A DNA stretch of 64,000 nt, from assembly GCA_016801845.1 (NCBI GenBank), contig CM028925.1, positions 4,045,001-4,109,000 on the forward strand, read 5' to 3'. Shown here one piece after another: positions 1 through 10,057 of the stretch. Each line of letters opens with the position of its first letter. The first letter of the stretch is position 1. The notes under the pieces are model-generated. The model was not told the DNA's origin. It searched no databases and was given only the letters and a program-made list of their open reading frames with translations. This stretch comes from Polydactylus sextarius. Taxonomy: Eukaryota > Chordata > Actinopteri > Polynemidae. The position numbers and the translations under genes were made by a program.

Positions 1-1400
1 TATGTTTTCAGTTGTTGTACAAGTGCTGTCACGTGTGCCTCCTGCCATGGTCATTTCCAATTATTATTATTATTATTTTTTTAATCCCCAAATGACATGG
101 AAAAAAATGAAAAAATGTTAGTTAATATCCCATGTTGCTCTGGAAGGAGGAGGGAGGGTAATCTTTATTAAACTGATTTTATCACAGTGCTTTTTTTTAT
201 GTTTTTCTTCTTCTGTTATTGTTACATCTGAACTCTGGGATATTTTAATTTAATTCCAAACATCTTTCAACTCAACTACAATCTGATCAACATCAAGCTG
301 AATCTTTAGTGTCACTGCTCCCCCCAGTGGTCAAAATGCCATTAACTCAGCTGTGACACAGTTTACTTCCTGGTAAAAATCTACTGAAAAACTCCACAGA
401 AACATAACCCAATATGACATTCATCACAAATTAGGAGATTTTCTTGTCTTCATACCTATTTTCTGTACTGAACTAAAAAGTATGTGCATCTTTGTGTAGG
501 GTGTATACACCCTCCCTCAATACACAAACACACATCACCTGATGATGCTTAAATCCAATAAGCATTCAAGTTTATACTTGAAGTCCTGGCTCGCATCTGG
601 TAGCAACAATAACAGTTTAAAAATGCAGCCCCAGTACATTTAAAGCTGGATTAACTTGTTTATTCTTAAATCTGCACACACACGGAAGTTTAAATATAAA
701 CTTTAAAATAGTTTCAGTTTTAGATTTTCTCTAGGGGCAACTGTTCAGACATGTTGAGTTCTCTTTTTACATTTCTGGTTCTCAGAAAACATTCAAGCGC
801 ATAACTTCCGATGATACACGATGCATGAACCTATGCTAAGCTACGTTAATGGTTCCATGTTGGTATCAATCTCAGGTTCTCTGTGAAAGAGATTGAGTGT
901 ATTTTCTAAGACACTGAATTCATATTTTAAATCCTACATCATTTCTTTAAGTTTAATGTGAAGTATAAAAGCATTGTAGGGCTTTTTTGATTAGTCAGAT
1001 AGTCCGGACCCAACACAAACCCCCACCAACACTTTGACTTCTTTGTACTAAATGTTTTTGCTTCTATATATCACCAAAGCCATATATCATTTGACTCTTT
1101 GCTCAAATAATCCAAAATAACTGTATGAGCGTGTAAACACTCAAGCATGTGCAGACGTCGCACACTCATCACCGCGGTAACAGTGATGAGCGACCTCTGG
1201 TGAAACCCTCTGAAATGTAATGACCCTGAGTTTACACGCTCAAGACGGCAAACACATGCAGCACCAGTAACCATGGAAACATCCGGAGGAGGAATGTTGC
1301 CGCGTCGAGACTAATAACACTGAGTAAAGTCGCACTTCAAATACAATAAACTGTTGAGTTGAACTGCAGAACACAATATATTTACAGTTATATATCCATT
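1..1400. other. No gene seen
   Basis: Unique AT-rich sequence downstream of urp2 on its strand. Reading frames are short and without recognisable content. A CpG-containing patch near 1150-1310 is the only compositional change. Confidence 0.6.
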
Positions 1401-1508
1401 TATTATACAAGTTCATCCCTTTACTGTCCAGCAGCTGATTTCAGTTCTTCAACTCCTTTGCTTTACAGATATACAGATGTTGCCATGTTTGCCATGCTAG
1501 AGATTAAC

Positions 1509-1514
1509 TTTATT
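1509..1514 (-). terminator. Candidate polyadenylation signal for urp2
   Basis: AATAAA on the minus strand, about 630 bp beyond the urp2 stop codon. It is the first canonical AATAAA I see after the stop. Another lies at 1399-1404. Real 3' ends cannot be fixed without transcripts. Confidence 0.35.
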
Positions 1515-2138
1515 CGAAAGTTTGTGTTTTACACATACAAAAGCGATGTGCCTGTCTCAAAGAAAAGAAAAACAAGCAAGAAAAAGGGTTAAGAGGTCGT
1601 TCATGCGCCCGCCACAAGCGCACATCGTCACCTTTGATTAGTCAGTCTTGTTAATGAATGAGTGAATGAAAAGGTCTGAGTTGGTGTTGGCGCCAGTGGT
1701 TTTCTGATGCCACAGCAACAGTCTCCTAGCATTTAGAGGTCAGAGAGGAGAAAGAGGGAAGAAAGGGACAGAGGGATGGATGAAACAAGTCAAGCAAAAT
1801 CAGCATCTAAAGACTTAATGTGTACACCAACGAATCTGTCATTTTCACACTAATGAAGCCAAAAACAATGTTTCCCATTGATCTAAATGGTCAGGACCAT
1901 CTGATGGTAACAGCATCAGTTACCGAGGTGACCAAGCAATTTAAGATTGTGCACAAAACAAGGACTGTGGCAAATTATGGTAGTACTATTTACTGTGCTA
2001 TCAGTGTTTTAGATTTAGTATGAAGAAATTTGGAAATGTGGTTGTCAGATGGACGATAGGAAATCATGATAGTTGAGGTGAGTGGGACCGCCGCTGGGTA
2101 AACAGTGGGTGAACACTGGCTGGGAGGTGTTTGGGTAA

Positions 2139-2170
2139 TCAATTCTGAGAGCAGTATTTCCAGAAACACA
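2139..2170 (-). CDS. urp2: urp2 coding exon 5 (mature URP2 peptide)
   Basis: After the acceptor CTGTCTCCAACAG the exon reads TG TGT TTC TGG AAA TAC TGC TCT CAG AAT TGA. With the G carried from exon 4 this is VCFWKYCSQN and a stop. The cysteines at precursor positions 187 and 192 form the six-residue ring FWKY needed for receptor activation in this family. Only 32 coding bases are present; the rest of the exon is 3' UTR. Confidence 0.96.
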
Positions 2171-4558
2171 CTGTTGGAGACAGAGAAAGAGAACATTAGT
2201 TATAAAACTGTTTTCATGTGTTTTGATGTGTCAGTGTGCGTCATTGTGACAAAATGTGACACCAACTGTACAGTATTCATATGTCCAAACATCAAGCTGC
2301 AACTTCTGCTTAAATCAAACCTCCATATTTAATGATTTCTTAATCACTGATCACAGTGGAGGCTTCTTCAATTCTGAACTGGATGAGAAGTAGAACATGT
2401 TCAAGAATCTACAATTGCTGTGCTGATCCAGTGATCCAGTGCCTTTGGATGTGAGGGGGTTATTTGTTTGGGAACAGAATAAAAAGTAAAAAGTATGTTT
2501 AAAAGACAAGTTCTATGAAGTTTAGGCCTTTGACCGTCACCTCTTTTGTTGGTCTTCTTGTTCTGTGGGGGGAGCGACTTCTTGAAGTTTCGACCAGTCA
2601 AGCTGGGGATGTTGGCATCAGCGCTGGCTCTGGACGCCGTGCTGTCAGCTGATGCTGGAGGTACAGTGGTGGACTTCAGGCCTCCCTCTGCGGGGGAGAT
2701 CTTCAACCACAACAGAACAAGAACAGATACGATGACAAAGACATGATTACTGAACCCAGGAATGCATTTTGGATTTTTCTGTTGGTGTATCCTCCCTTTA
2801 ACCAATGTTTAACCATTGTCATGTCCTTCAAATAGTTTAATTAACTTACCACTTTTTCTTTTTTTCTCCCTGAATTTCTTCCATTTGCTGCAATGAAAAA
2901 AAAAACAGCCTTTAATAAGACAAACACAATAAAGTATGCGCAAGGCAAAGACATTCTTTGCTTCTTCTATCCAGCGCTCAGATTGATATCCCATCACCGG
3001 CCCTGCCTGATTGTTCTCCCAGTAGAGATCATTGTCATCAACTCCTGTGGTAACTGGGTTCTACCACCCTGTTACACTGTGTACTTCACAGAGACAGAAC
3101 AAATACAGGGCTTGGAGAAAAGTCAGACAAGCAGTAGAACTACAAGATGAGATCTGAACATATGAATCTATTACTTGAGTGAGTCATGCTGCCGGCACTC
3201 CCACTGACTGGTAAGAAGCTACGTATGCATTCACTTCATGTTTGGTCTTGAGATGCTTTTCAAACCAAACTGGTTTTGTAATGCTAGCGCTACTGCAGGA
3301 ACATTGCAATCAAGCTTGATCAGGACTATGAATCTAAAAAGTAGCTACACTAGCATCCATCAATTCTTTGAAGATAGACAAGTTATTGGTAGTTAACATA
3401 ACATATTAACAGTAACAGTCAGTACCTCTTGGCAGGATGGTGAGCCGTGAGTTTAGTGTGTTGTTAAACGTCTTGTGTAGCTCCTCCAGGGCTGAGATCA
3501 TTTTCAGCATCTGAGCTTTTCTATCCGGACCGGTCGTCTCAGGGTTGGTTCTCATCCTCCGATCCCTGGTGCCGGCGGCGATAGTGGTTTTCGCTGTCCC
3601 ATCTAGTTCAGCTGCTTTGGTGCTCAGAAGGTACCGTTTCAGATGCTGGCTTAGATTCAGAACTGAAGACTTGTCTGGTACAGCTGATGACAGATGAATG
3701 GGGCTGGAAGGACGATCTGGAGGATTCACAAGGGTAACAATGATAATACCACGCTTGATTCAGTTTTTGGGCCATCATCTGTACTCAACAAGTAACTGTC
3801 TAGATCTTGGAACACAGTGGCATCACTGCAGGGGTTGGAAATGAAATAAAAACAAACTGTCAGAGATGGTTTGACCAAAATTTGTTTGGAAGATGAAATA
3901 AAGACAAACTGTCAGAGATGAGTATATCAGTATCAGTATACTTATGTTCTTTTCTTAGACCACTGAATTGATTCCTTTGGAACCTTTAATTTTAATGAAA
4001 TCCTCCGATTTGATTTTCAGTGGTTGGGTTTAGTCTTTGTGAGTACATGACCCCTTACAAACAGTCACAGACACACACTTTTAAACACACACAGACACAC
4101 ACTCGTGCTATGTTTTTGGGAGATTCCAATGTGTTGCTGGTTGCCAGAACAGTTACCATGGGACCATCAGCTGTGACATAAGAGTTGTATGAGTTGTGTT
4201 TATGTGTGTGCATAATGACGTCTGAGCTTCTTCAACAATGCGCCTCAGTGTCACACCCACCCACCCAATTCTCTCAATTCTTATGTTTACACACTTAAAC
4301 ACTGTTTTAGCCTGCTAGCTTTAAGCTAGGTCACACAATGGCCAGATCAACCATCACCAGAGCTAAGCTACCAGCTAAACATGCATCAATGTTTTCATGC
4401 TAATAATTTTGTCTTTGTAAACCTAACTAATGATTTCTAACAATTAGAATTTCACGTAGAATAAGAATCTCACCTGATATCTCAACTTTACCTCTTTCAG
4501 TTGGCGCCGTTTCCACTTCCATCCCAAGAATCATCAATATGATCACGGCGGCCCTCAT
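2139..4558 (-). CDS. urp2: Urotensin II-related peptide 2 precursor (URP2), five coding exons
   Basis: Seen: coding exons, read on the minus strand, are 4492-4558, 3426-3716, 2850-2887, 2541-2700 and 2139-2170. Every intron is GT...AG and the phases agree (1, 1, 0, 1), giving 588 bp, that is 195 residues plus a stop. Residues 1 to about 18 are a hydrophobic signal peptide (MRAAVIILMILG) ending near VETA/PTER. The propeptide has two N-glycosylation sequons (NLS, NNT) and basic clusters. It ends in NKKTNKR, followed by VCFWKYCSQN at residues 186-195. Known: CFWKYC is the disulphide-closed core of the urotensin II family, and VCFWKYCSQN is the teleost URP2 peptide. Convertases cut after Lys-Arg. 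The peptide acts on Uts2r-type G-protein-coupled receptors; in zebrafish it comes from cerebrospinal-fluid-contacting neurons and helps straighten the body axis. Inferred: the ATG at 4558 is the start because it opens the signal peptide. No break was found. The identity is near certain because of the peptide; propeptide boundaries are slightly less sure. Confidence 0.95.
2541..2700 (-). CDS. urp2: urp2 coding exon 4 (C-terminal propeptide and cleavage site)
   Basis: 53 codons plus one base, starting at ISPAEGG after the acceptor TGGTTGAAG and ending NKKTNKR at AAAGAG/GTGACG. A second AG (CCCCCGCAG, 11 bases further in) would put an in-frame stop near the start, so the first acceptor is preferred. 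The final Lys-Arg is the prohormone-convertase site just before the mature peptide. Confidence 0.9.
2850..2887 (-). CDS. urp2: urp2 coding exon 3 (38-bp microexon)
   Basis: The acceptor is TTTTCATTGCAG and the donor GTG/GTAAGT. It encodes the basic stretch NGRNSGRKKEKV. The phase runs from 1 to 0. At 38 bp an open-reading-frame search cannot see it. It is supported by strong splice sites on both sides and by frame continuity with exons 2 and 4. Confidence 0.88.
3426..3716 (-). CDS. urp2: urp2 coding exon 2 (propeptide)
   Basis: 291 bp. The acceptor is AATCCTCCAG and the donor CCAAGAG/GTACTG, phase 1 on both sides. It encodes most of the propeptide, including a probably helical stretch (QMLKMISALEELHKTF) and the sequons NLS and NNT. 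This is the largest exon and on its own gives no clue to the family. Confidence 0.93.
4492..4558 (-). CDS. urp2: urp2 coding exon 1 (signal peptide)
   Basis: 22 codons plus one base. It begins with ATG at 4558-4556 and encodes the hydrophobic signal sequence. It ends at a good donor (GAAAGAG/GTAAAG). The last G joins AT of exon 2 to make Asp23. Intron 1 is 3717-4491. Confidence 0.93.
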
Positions 4559-4936
4559 CGTTGGCTGTGGTGCTGCTCTGTTGAGCACTTTAGAATAACA
4601 CAAGTTATGTCTGATCTATTGTCACTAACAATCAACTCGGAGTCAGGATTTCTAGCGCGCTGATTCTCAGTTTGTGTTGTTTCTCCTTACGCTCAGATTG
4701 TCCTCACGATTCTTCAACCTTTGCAGCCGATGTTGGAGATCTTTCAGATGGTTTGGACATGAGTTGATTGAGCGACTTCTTTTATTTTAAATTCTTTTGA
4801 TATTAAAACAACAAGAATCCTCTTCAGATGATAGGTCAAGAAGTTTTTCTTCTGTTTTTTTTTTTTTTTTTTTCAACCAGACACTGGTGTTCGTCTACTT
4901 TAGCTCCGAGTCTTCTCAACAACTTTAAAGTTACAT

Positions 4937-4987
4937 TTAAATGTTTTTAATAAGGTAACAAATTGAGTCTCTCTGTTCATTTTTCAT
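4937..4987 (-). other. Upstream ORF in the presumed urp2 5' leader
   Basis: If transcription starts at the TATA box above, the first ATG downstream is at 4987 and opens a 16-codon frame (MKNEQRDSICYLIKNI) ending at 4937. It is out of register with the main start. It may lower translation of urp2, or it may be removed if the leader is spliced. Confidence 0.3.
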
Positions 4988-5062
4988 GGATGCGCCTCTT
5001 GAAGAAGGCTTGTCAAGACGCCGTCGGATGCGTTCCTCCAAACGCACCCGTCCAGTCCGGCC

Positions 5063-5113
5063 TTTATAAATCGTGAGTGTGTGACTGACGGCTCGGTATT
5101 GACCACTGATTGG
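5063..5113 (-). promoter_or_regulatory. urp2: Probable urp2 core promoter (CCAAT and TATA boxes)
   Basis: On the minus strand, CCAAT lies at 5113-5109 (GGCCAATCAG) and TATAAA at 5068-5063 (TTTATAAAGG), about 40 bp apart, which is classical spacing. Transcription would start near 5035, about 480 bp before the urp2 ATG. That distance leaves room for a 5' UTR and perhaps a short UTR intron: a GTAAGG donor lies near 4687 and AG acceptors near 4580-4610. The assignment to urp2 rests on position and strand. Confidence 0.65.
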
Positions 5114-5760
5114 CCTCAAAGGCTCTGAGGTTCCGCCTTCTCAACGGACCTGTGACATTTGGGGAGTTTGGCGGCGAGCTTTGTGTGCCTTTGGAGTCAA
5201 ATCTATCTTTTTTTGTGAATGTGGTGTGTATTTAGGCTTGTATTTAACGTGTGTGTGTGGCCCTGGCTGTATAAGCAATGATAAGGTAGTTCTTAATATG
5301 TTTGCTCAGGGGCCACAGAGAAAGAAAGGCCCTCTGACGCATGAGGGCCTGGAGCCACACTGACTGCACACACACACACACACACACCCAAAGCTCACAA
5401 ATACAGCATTCAAACACAGAAAACGACACAGCAAACTCACATACACACGCACACACATTGTAAAAAACAGCATGGTATGCACATCAAAGGGCACAGAAAG
5501 GCTGAAAAGTCGTGTCCAACCCCAGAGAAGACTTGTCTTTTCCTTTGTCGTTCATTGTGACGACTAATCCCGCAGACAGGAAGTTGACCGAGTGACGGTG
5601 GAGCGCCACCTCGCCAACAAGCACCACAAACGGAGCCACATTCAATGCATGCAGACGACGAGGGATGAAGTAAAGATCAATGAATTTGGACGCTGTTGTA
5701 AAGGAGAGAGGTTGAGATGACAAAATACTGAACGTTGCAAAGAAGAGGAAAGATATGAGA

Positions 5761-5792
<32 letters not shown>

Positions 5793-5919
5793 ACAGTTGC
5801 TGGGTGAAGAGAATTCAGCTTAAGAACATCCACTCATTCATTACAGCTCTGTCTGTCTGCAGAGCTTTGACGCTAATACACTGTGTGTGTGTGTGTGTGT
5901 GTGTTTGTGTGTGTGTGTG
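5761..5919 (+). repeat. Two TG microsatellites
   Basis: (TG) at 5761-5788 and at 5882-5919, the latter with one TTT interruption, separated by about 90 bp of unique sequence. Confidence 0.95.
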
Positions 5920-6694
5920 AACCTGTGAAGGAGAACGGAGAGCAACCAACAGGAAGTTCAGTGACTCTGAAGTAGAAAAATGTTTTTTCTCAGGAAAACA
6001 TATTTTTCTCACTTCCCATCGGTGGTTTCACGTCCTGCAAACAGTTATAGTTTTTTTTCCCCAAAATGACACTTTAGTAATTTACCAGGAACAGCTTGTC
6101 GGGGGTTCCCAAACGTTGTTGTTTACTGAAGCCCTGATACAGTATACAGGATACCATACAGTGTTATTCAAGTGAATTCAAGATGTTATTGTCTGTTCCT
6201 TCCCCACTGGTTACAATGACAGAGATCACAACGATGGTTAAACGCAATCAACACGTAGAAGTACGTCCTTGTTCTTTGTCTCTCTAACAATGTCGCACTC
6301 TCTCCTTCTTTGTTCCCATCTAAAGATCTTCTTGTCCTCTCTGTTCAATCTGAAGCACATCCTGATTGGCTGCAAGACAAGTCTGACACAAAGATCGCTG
6401 GTGATACCTGGAGTCACAAACAGATGTTAAGAAGCTTTGCCGCTACGCTAGAAACCAGACGGACCGTCATCAATGCCCTTCCTCCACCATCATCCCAACC
6501 GCAACCTGAGGGTTCAACCATGAAGTTGGACAAATCAAGAACCATAAGACTGGTAATTGGTGGCAGACCTGAATCAGAGGCTCATCCAAAATACCTATGT
6601 TGTTGATGGGCATTTGCTACAAAGCTTAATGCTCATGTTTGTGTTGACTTTTAATAATCATCTCCATCCCTTTAAATTTATATAAAAGTAAGAT

Positions 6695-6790
6695 TCTTGA
6701 AGATGTTTCACCTCTTCTGAAGAACTAAAGAGGTCTCTTGGATGAGGACTGAAATGTCCAGTTGCCTTAGATTCAACAATGACAGAAATC
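6695..6790 (+). repeat. Possible fragment of a widespread fish repeat
   Basis: TGAAGATGTTTCACCTCTTC and CTTGGATGAGGACTGAAAT followed by GTCCAGTTGCCTTAGATTCA resemble a dispersed teleost repeat with a GTGAAACGTCTTCAAG theme. Recognised from memory only; the type is not known. Confidence 0.4.
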
Positions 6791-7091
6791 TGTAGGTCGT
6801 CTCAAATATTACAGTTGGTTCTCCTGCATCTATTTCTGTCTCATGAGGACACAGGAAGTAAGAAAGGGCCAGCACAGATAATTTATTAGTCATTCCTGTC
6901 AGGGCCGGTGAGACTGCAAATTTGACAAAAGGACCCTAAAGTTTCAAAGACTCAAGATGAAGTTCAAAACTCTCTACTGGAAGGAAAGATTATAAAAAGT
7001 TGAACAAAAGCACATCTGATGCGATCTGAAGCAAGTAGGCGACAGGTTTAGGAAGCAGATCCAGTGAATATTGAAGACACAGGCAAGAAAA

Positions 7092-7155
7092 GTGAGGCTG
7101 ATTAGGAGAGTGGAAACAGGTGAGCCGGGGGCAGCTGCTGGTGATTGGCTGCCTG
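7092..7155 (+). repeat. Dispersed repeat E, copy 1
   Basis: GAGGCTGATTAGGAGAGTGG then GGTGAGCCGGGGGCAGCTGC closely resembles 30934-30995. It sits directly left of the foldback at 7193. Confidence 0.5.
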
Positions 7156-7192
7156 TCTCAGAAACTTTTTGTTTCTGTCAAACTTCTCCTGT

Positions 7193-7457
7193 TTCTTTTT
7201 CTACTGCACCATCACCATCAAGCATGATCTGTCTTTTATCCGAGCCTCCACCATTATAACCAATCTTTACTGATATTAAAAACTCCCTCTTCGATCTGTG
7301 AAGAAAGGAATGGATGGATTCAGATTTTGAAAATCATGACTGTCCACTACAGAAGAGGATGCTTTTAATATCAGTAAAGATGGACTATAATGGTGGAAGC
7401 TAAGATAAAAGACAGATCATTCTTGGTGGCGATGCCGATGGTGCAGTAGGAAAAAAA
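7193..7457. mobile_element. Foldback element with about 90-bp inverted arms
   Basis: The left arm (about 7193-7282) and right arm (about 7363-7457) are near-perfect reverse complements. Both contain TACTGCACCATC/GATGGTGCAGTA, the CTGTCTTTTAT/ATAAAAGACAG block and the CTTTACTGATATTAAAA/TTTTAATATCAGTAAAG block. A spacer of about 80 bp separates them. Such a structure is typical of a foldback MITE, but a transcript would fold into a long hairpin. No target-site duplication is clear. Confidence 0.7.
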
Positions 7458-9279
7458 AGGGCAAATATTCACCTCTAATAGTCACCTCTAGAGGGCAGTG
7501 TTCCTCTATATTCAACTGGTCAGCACCTGACCATGAAGCAGTGGTGGAGGGTCCACCTCAAGCTGCATACTTTTATTTTTACATGAATTATTTCTTAAAT
7601 AAAGAAGGTTGATGTCATGTCCACAAACAAACTGGATTATCATTTTTCAAAATAAAATCTGGTTTTTCTCTTTGATTCTCTTAAAATAACACAAATCTAA
7701 ATTCAGGTGGAGACCTGGTGCAGACAATGGATGGAACTGTTTCCAGAATTAATCAGAAAATAAATAATAAACTGAATAAAAACACTATTTACTTGCTGAT
7801 GCAACAGACTGTAAATGTTTATCAGCAATGCTGATATTGTTGGTGACAATTAATATATGTCATTGCTTCAACTGCATAAAAAATATCATATCAGTGATAT
7901 TCAATGAGATTTTTATAATGAGGGTAGAAAATATAATTTTTAATAAGGTATTTAAATAAATACTTTAACCAAAAACACATACATTTCCCACAGATGTAAC
8001 ATAAAGTCTAATAATGTACTGGAATTCTACTGGGATGACAAATATGTCAATGGACATAAAAGCAAAATTTGATATGATCAGACAAAAATAAAAAATATTC
8101 ATCGTATAATTATAGCGATCATGTTTGTAATGAATCTGAAGTCGATCAAACTGCCATTGTGAAAGACGCACGTTCTTGATAAAAATGAAAATTCAAACAC
8201 TATTGATCAGTCATTATTATCTGTCTCTCTTGTGTCATTTCATTGTTGAACTCCACTCAAAAGAGAGAAAAGTAAAGGAATTCTTTAAATTTTAGATTAA
8301 ATGAAAAGAACAACATCAGTGTGTTATTGTTAAATGATAAAGGAAGATCAGGATTTGGGTATATTTTATTTCTCTATTTATATTGTTCATTATTTGAACG
8401 TTGTGTATTTATAGCTGATGTCAAAGAGCAAACATGAAAAATTTCATCACGTGCACGATACTCTGAGAGCGTAATCTGGTCCCATGTGGTGCGACTGGAC
8501 CTCAGTTTCATTCAGTCAGGAGAAGAGAGAAGGTGACGAACACATTAGAGCCTCAGTCTGAGTCACCTCCATCACTATGTAGTCACAGGAATAAGTTTAA
8601 GAGCAGAAATATTGGCCGGAAAAAAAAAAAACAAAAAACATTCACTTCTCTATGTTTTATGATTAGACATAATGAGGAACTATTAACAACTATTAAATGT
8701 GTTTATAATTGAGCTCATCAAATTAATAGAACCATTTTAATTTGTAAGAGAAAATTAATTTAATATGACATTTATTTTATTATAGTGGGACAGAAAAAAT
8801 AAAGGAGAATAAAAATTATTTTATGAAATAGCTTTAAAGTAAATTGTTAAACATGATAAATATGGCCTAATAAAAATAACAATTACGTTTACTAATAATT
8901 TTAAAAAGCCCCCATGAATAAAAAAAGCAAAAAAAACAACATTTAAAAAATCTTAAAAATCTTTAATAAAAAAAATTTAAATAAAATAAAATAAAAGGAA
9001 TAATTAATTCTTCATCATATATAATCAAATTGGAATCAAAAATAAAATTGTATTTAATTATTAAGAGATTTAGTTTGTACCGTAATAACAGAGACTAATA
9101 GTTTATAATAATGGGTATACTAATAATGAGTTTTATTGATTTTAATAAAATTAATTTCTAATACACAGTAACAATGATCAAAACCAGACTTATTGAGCAA
9201 TTTAACAAATAGAAATGAATCAAATAAACGTACAAAAATAAAATGACAGATGATTGTGACAGTCTGACGTGCAGGTTAA
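7458..9279. other. AT-rich intergenic block
   Basis: Very AT-rich, most strongly 8620-9240, with many TTAAT/AATAAA-like runs. No gene seen. The composition would suit a matrix-attachment region, but nothing specific shows this. Confidence 0.5.
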
Positions 9280-9526
9280 AAAGAGACAAAAAACAAAGTG
9301 AGAAAAAAAGGAGGGGACAGAAAAAGGAGAGATGAGGATGGAAAGAAGACTGAGTGACAGAGAGGAAGAGGAGAGCACCCTGGGGAGAGAGATGAGAGAG
9401 AGGGAGGAGGAAGGTCAGAGATGAGGATGAGGAGGAGGAGAGAGAGATAGACAGAGAAAGATGGTGAAAGAGAAAATGGAAAGAGAGGAAGAGAGTGTGT
9501 AGAAAGAGAAAGCCGGCGGTTGAGAG

Positions 9527-9557
<31 letters not shown>

Positions 9558-9690
9558 TGTGCGTTTGTGAGCGGGAGAGTGAGAGAGTGATTTGTTTTCA
9601 GTGAAAGGTGAGGCCACTTAGCCGAGGCGTAGAGCTACAGCGGAATCTATTACCATGTGTCAAAGGAAACACGAGAAGGGCACGACCTGA

Positions 9691-9723
<33 letters not shown>

Positions 9724-9882
9724 TGTAGGTGTGTGAGTGACAGAGAGAGAGAGTGACAGTGTAAGATCAAGTGTGTGTTGCTTTTGAAAGAGCAAGAGTG
9801 TGTTTGAGGCGAAGAGAGAGAGAGAGAGATGTGGATGCGCATGCCTGTTATGATTAAAATGATAGATACTGTACGTCTGTGA

Positions 9883-9924
<42 letters not shown>

Positions 9925-10016
9925 CTTAATGTGACTGATGTTATGGCTGTGTTGCATTTTGTTAGATAAAAGCATTTCAATTGATTGAAGGTGAAGAGTA
10001 GTCTGTAGAGGGAAAA

Positions 10017-10055
<39 letters not shown>
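9280..10055 (+). repeat. Purine-rich tract and four TG arrays
   Basis: 9280-9520 is almost pure purine (GGA/GAGA). TG runs follow at 9527-9554, 9693-9722, 9884-9923 and 10021-10055, with a GA run near 9817-9829. The reading frames here are only Cys-Val / His-Thr repeats and are not genes. Confidence 0.93.

Positions 10056-10057
<2 letters not shown>

Larger units (their letters stand above)
5164..7190. other. Intergenic, upstream of urp2
   Basis: Holds the TG arrays at 5.76-5.92 kb and repeat fragments at 6.70 and 7.09 kb. A frame at 6310-6606 has no recognisable content. Nothing else seen. Confidence 0.55.

Noticed and set aside
1990..2196. 68-codon minus-strand frame over the URP2 exon
   Set aside because: It is in a different frame from the hormone (VFLEILLSEL instead of CFWKYCSQN).
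2401..2805. 134-codon minus-strand frame taken as one gene
   Set aside because: Only 2541-2700 is exon (urp2 exon 4). The ends of the frame are intron, and the apparent membrane segment before ISPAEGG is the polypyrimidine tract of the splice acceptor.
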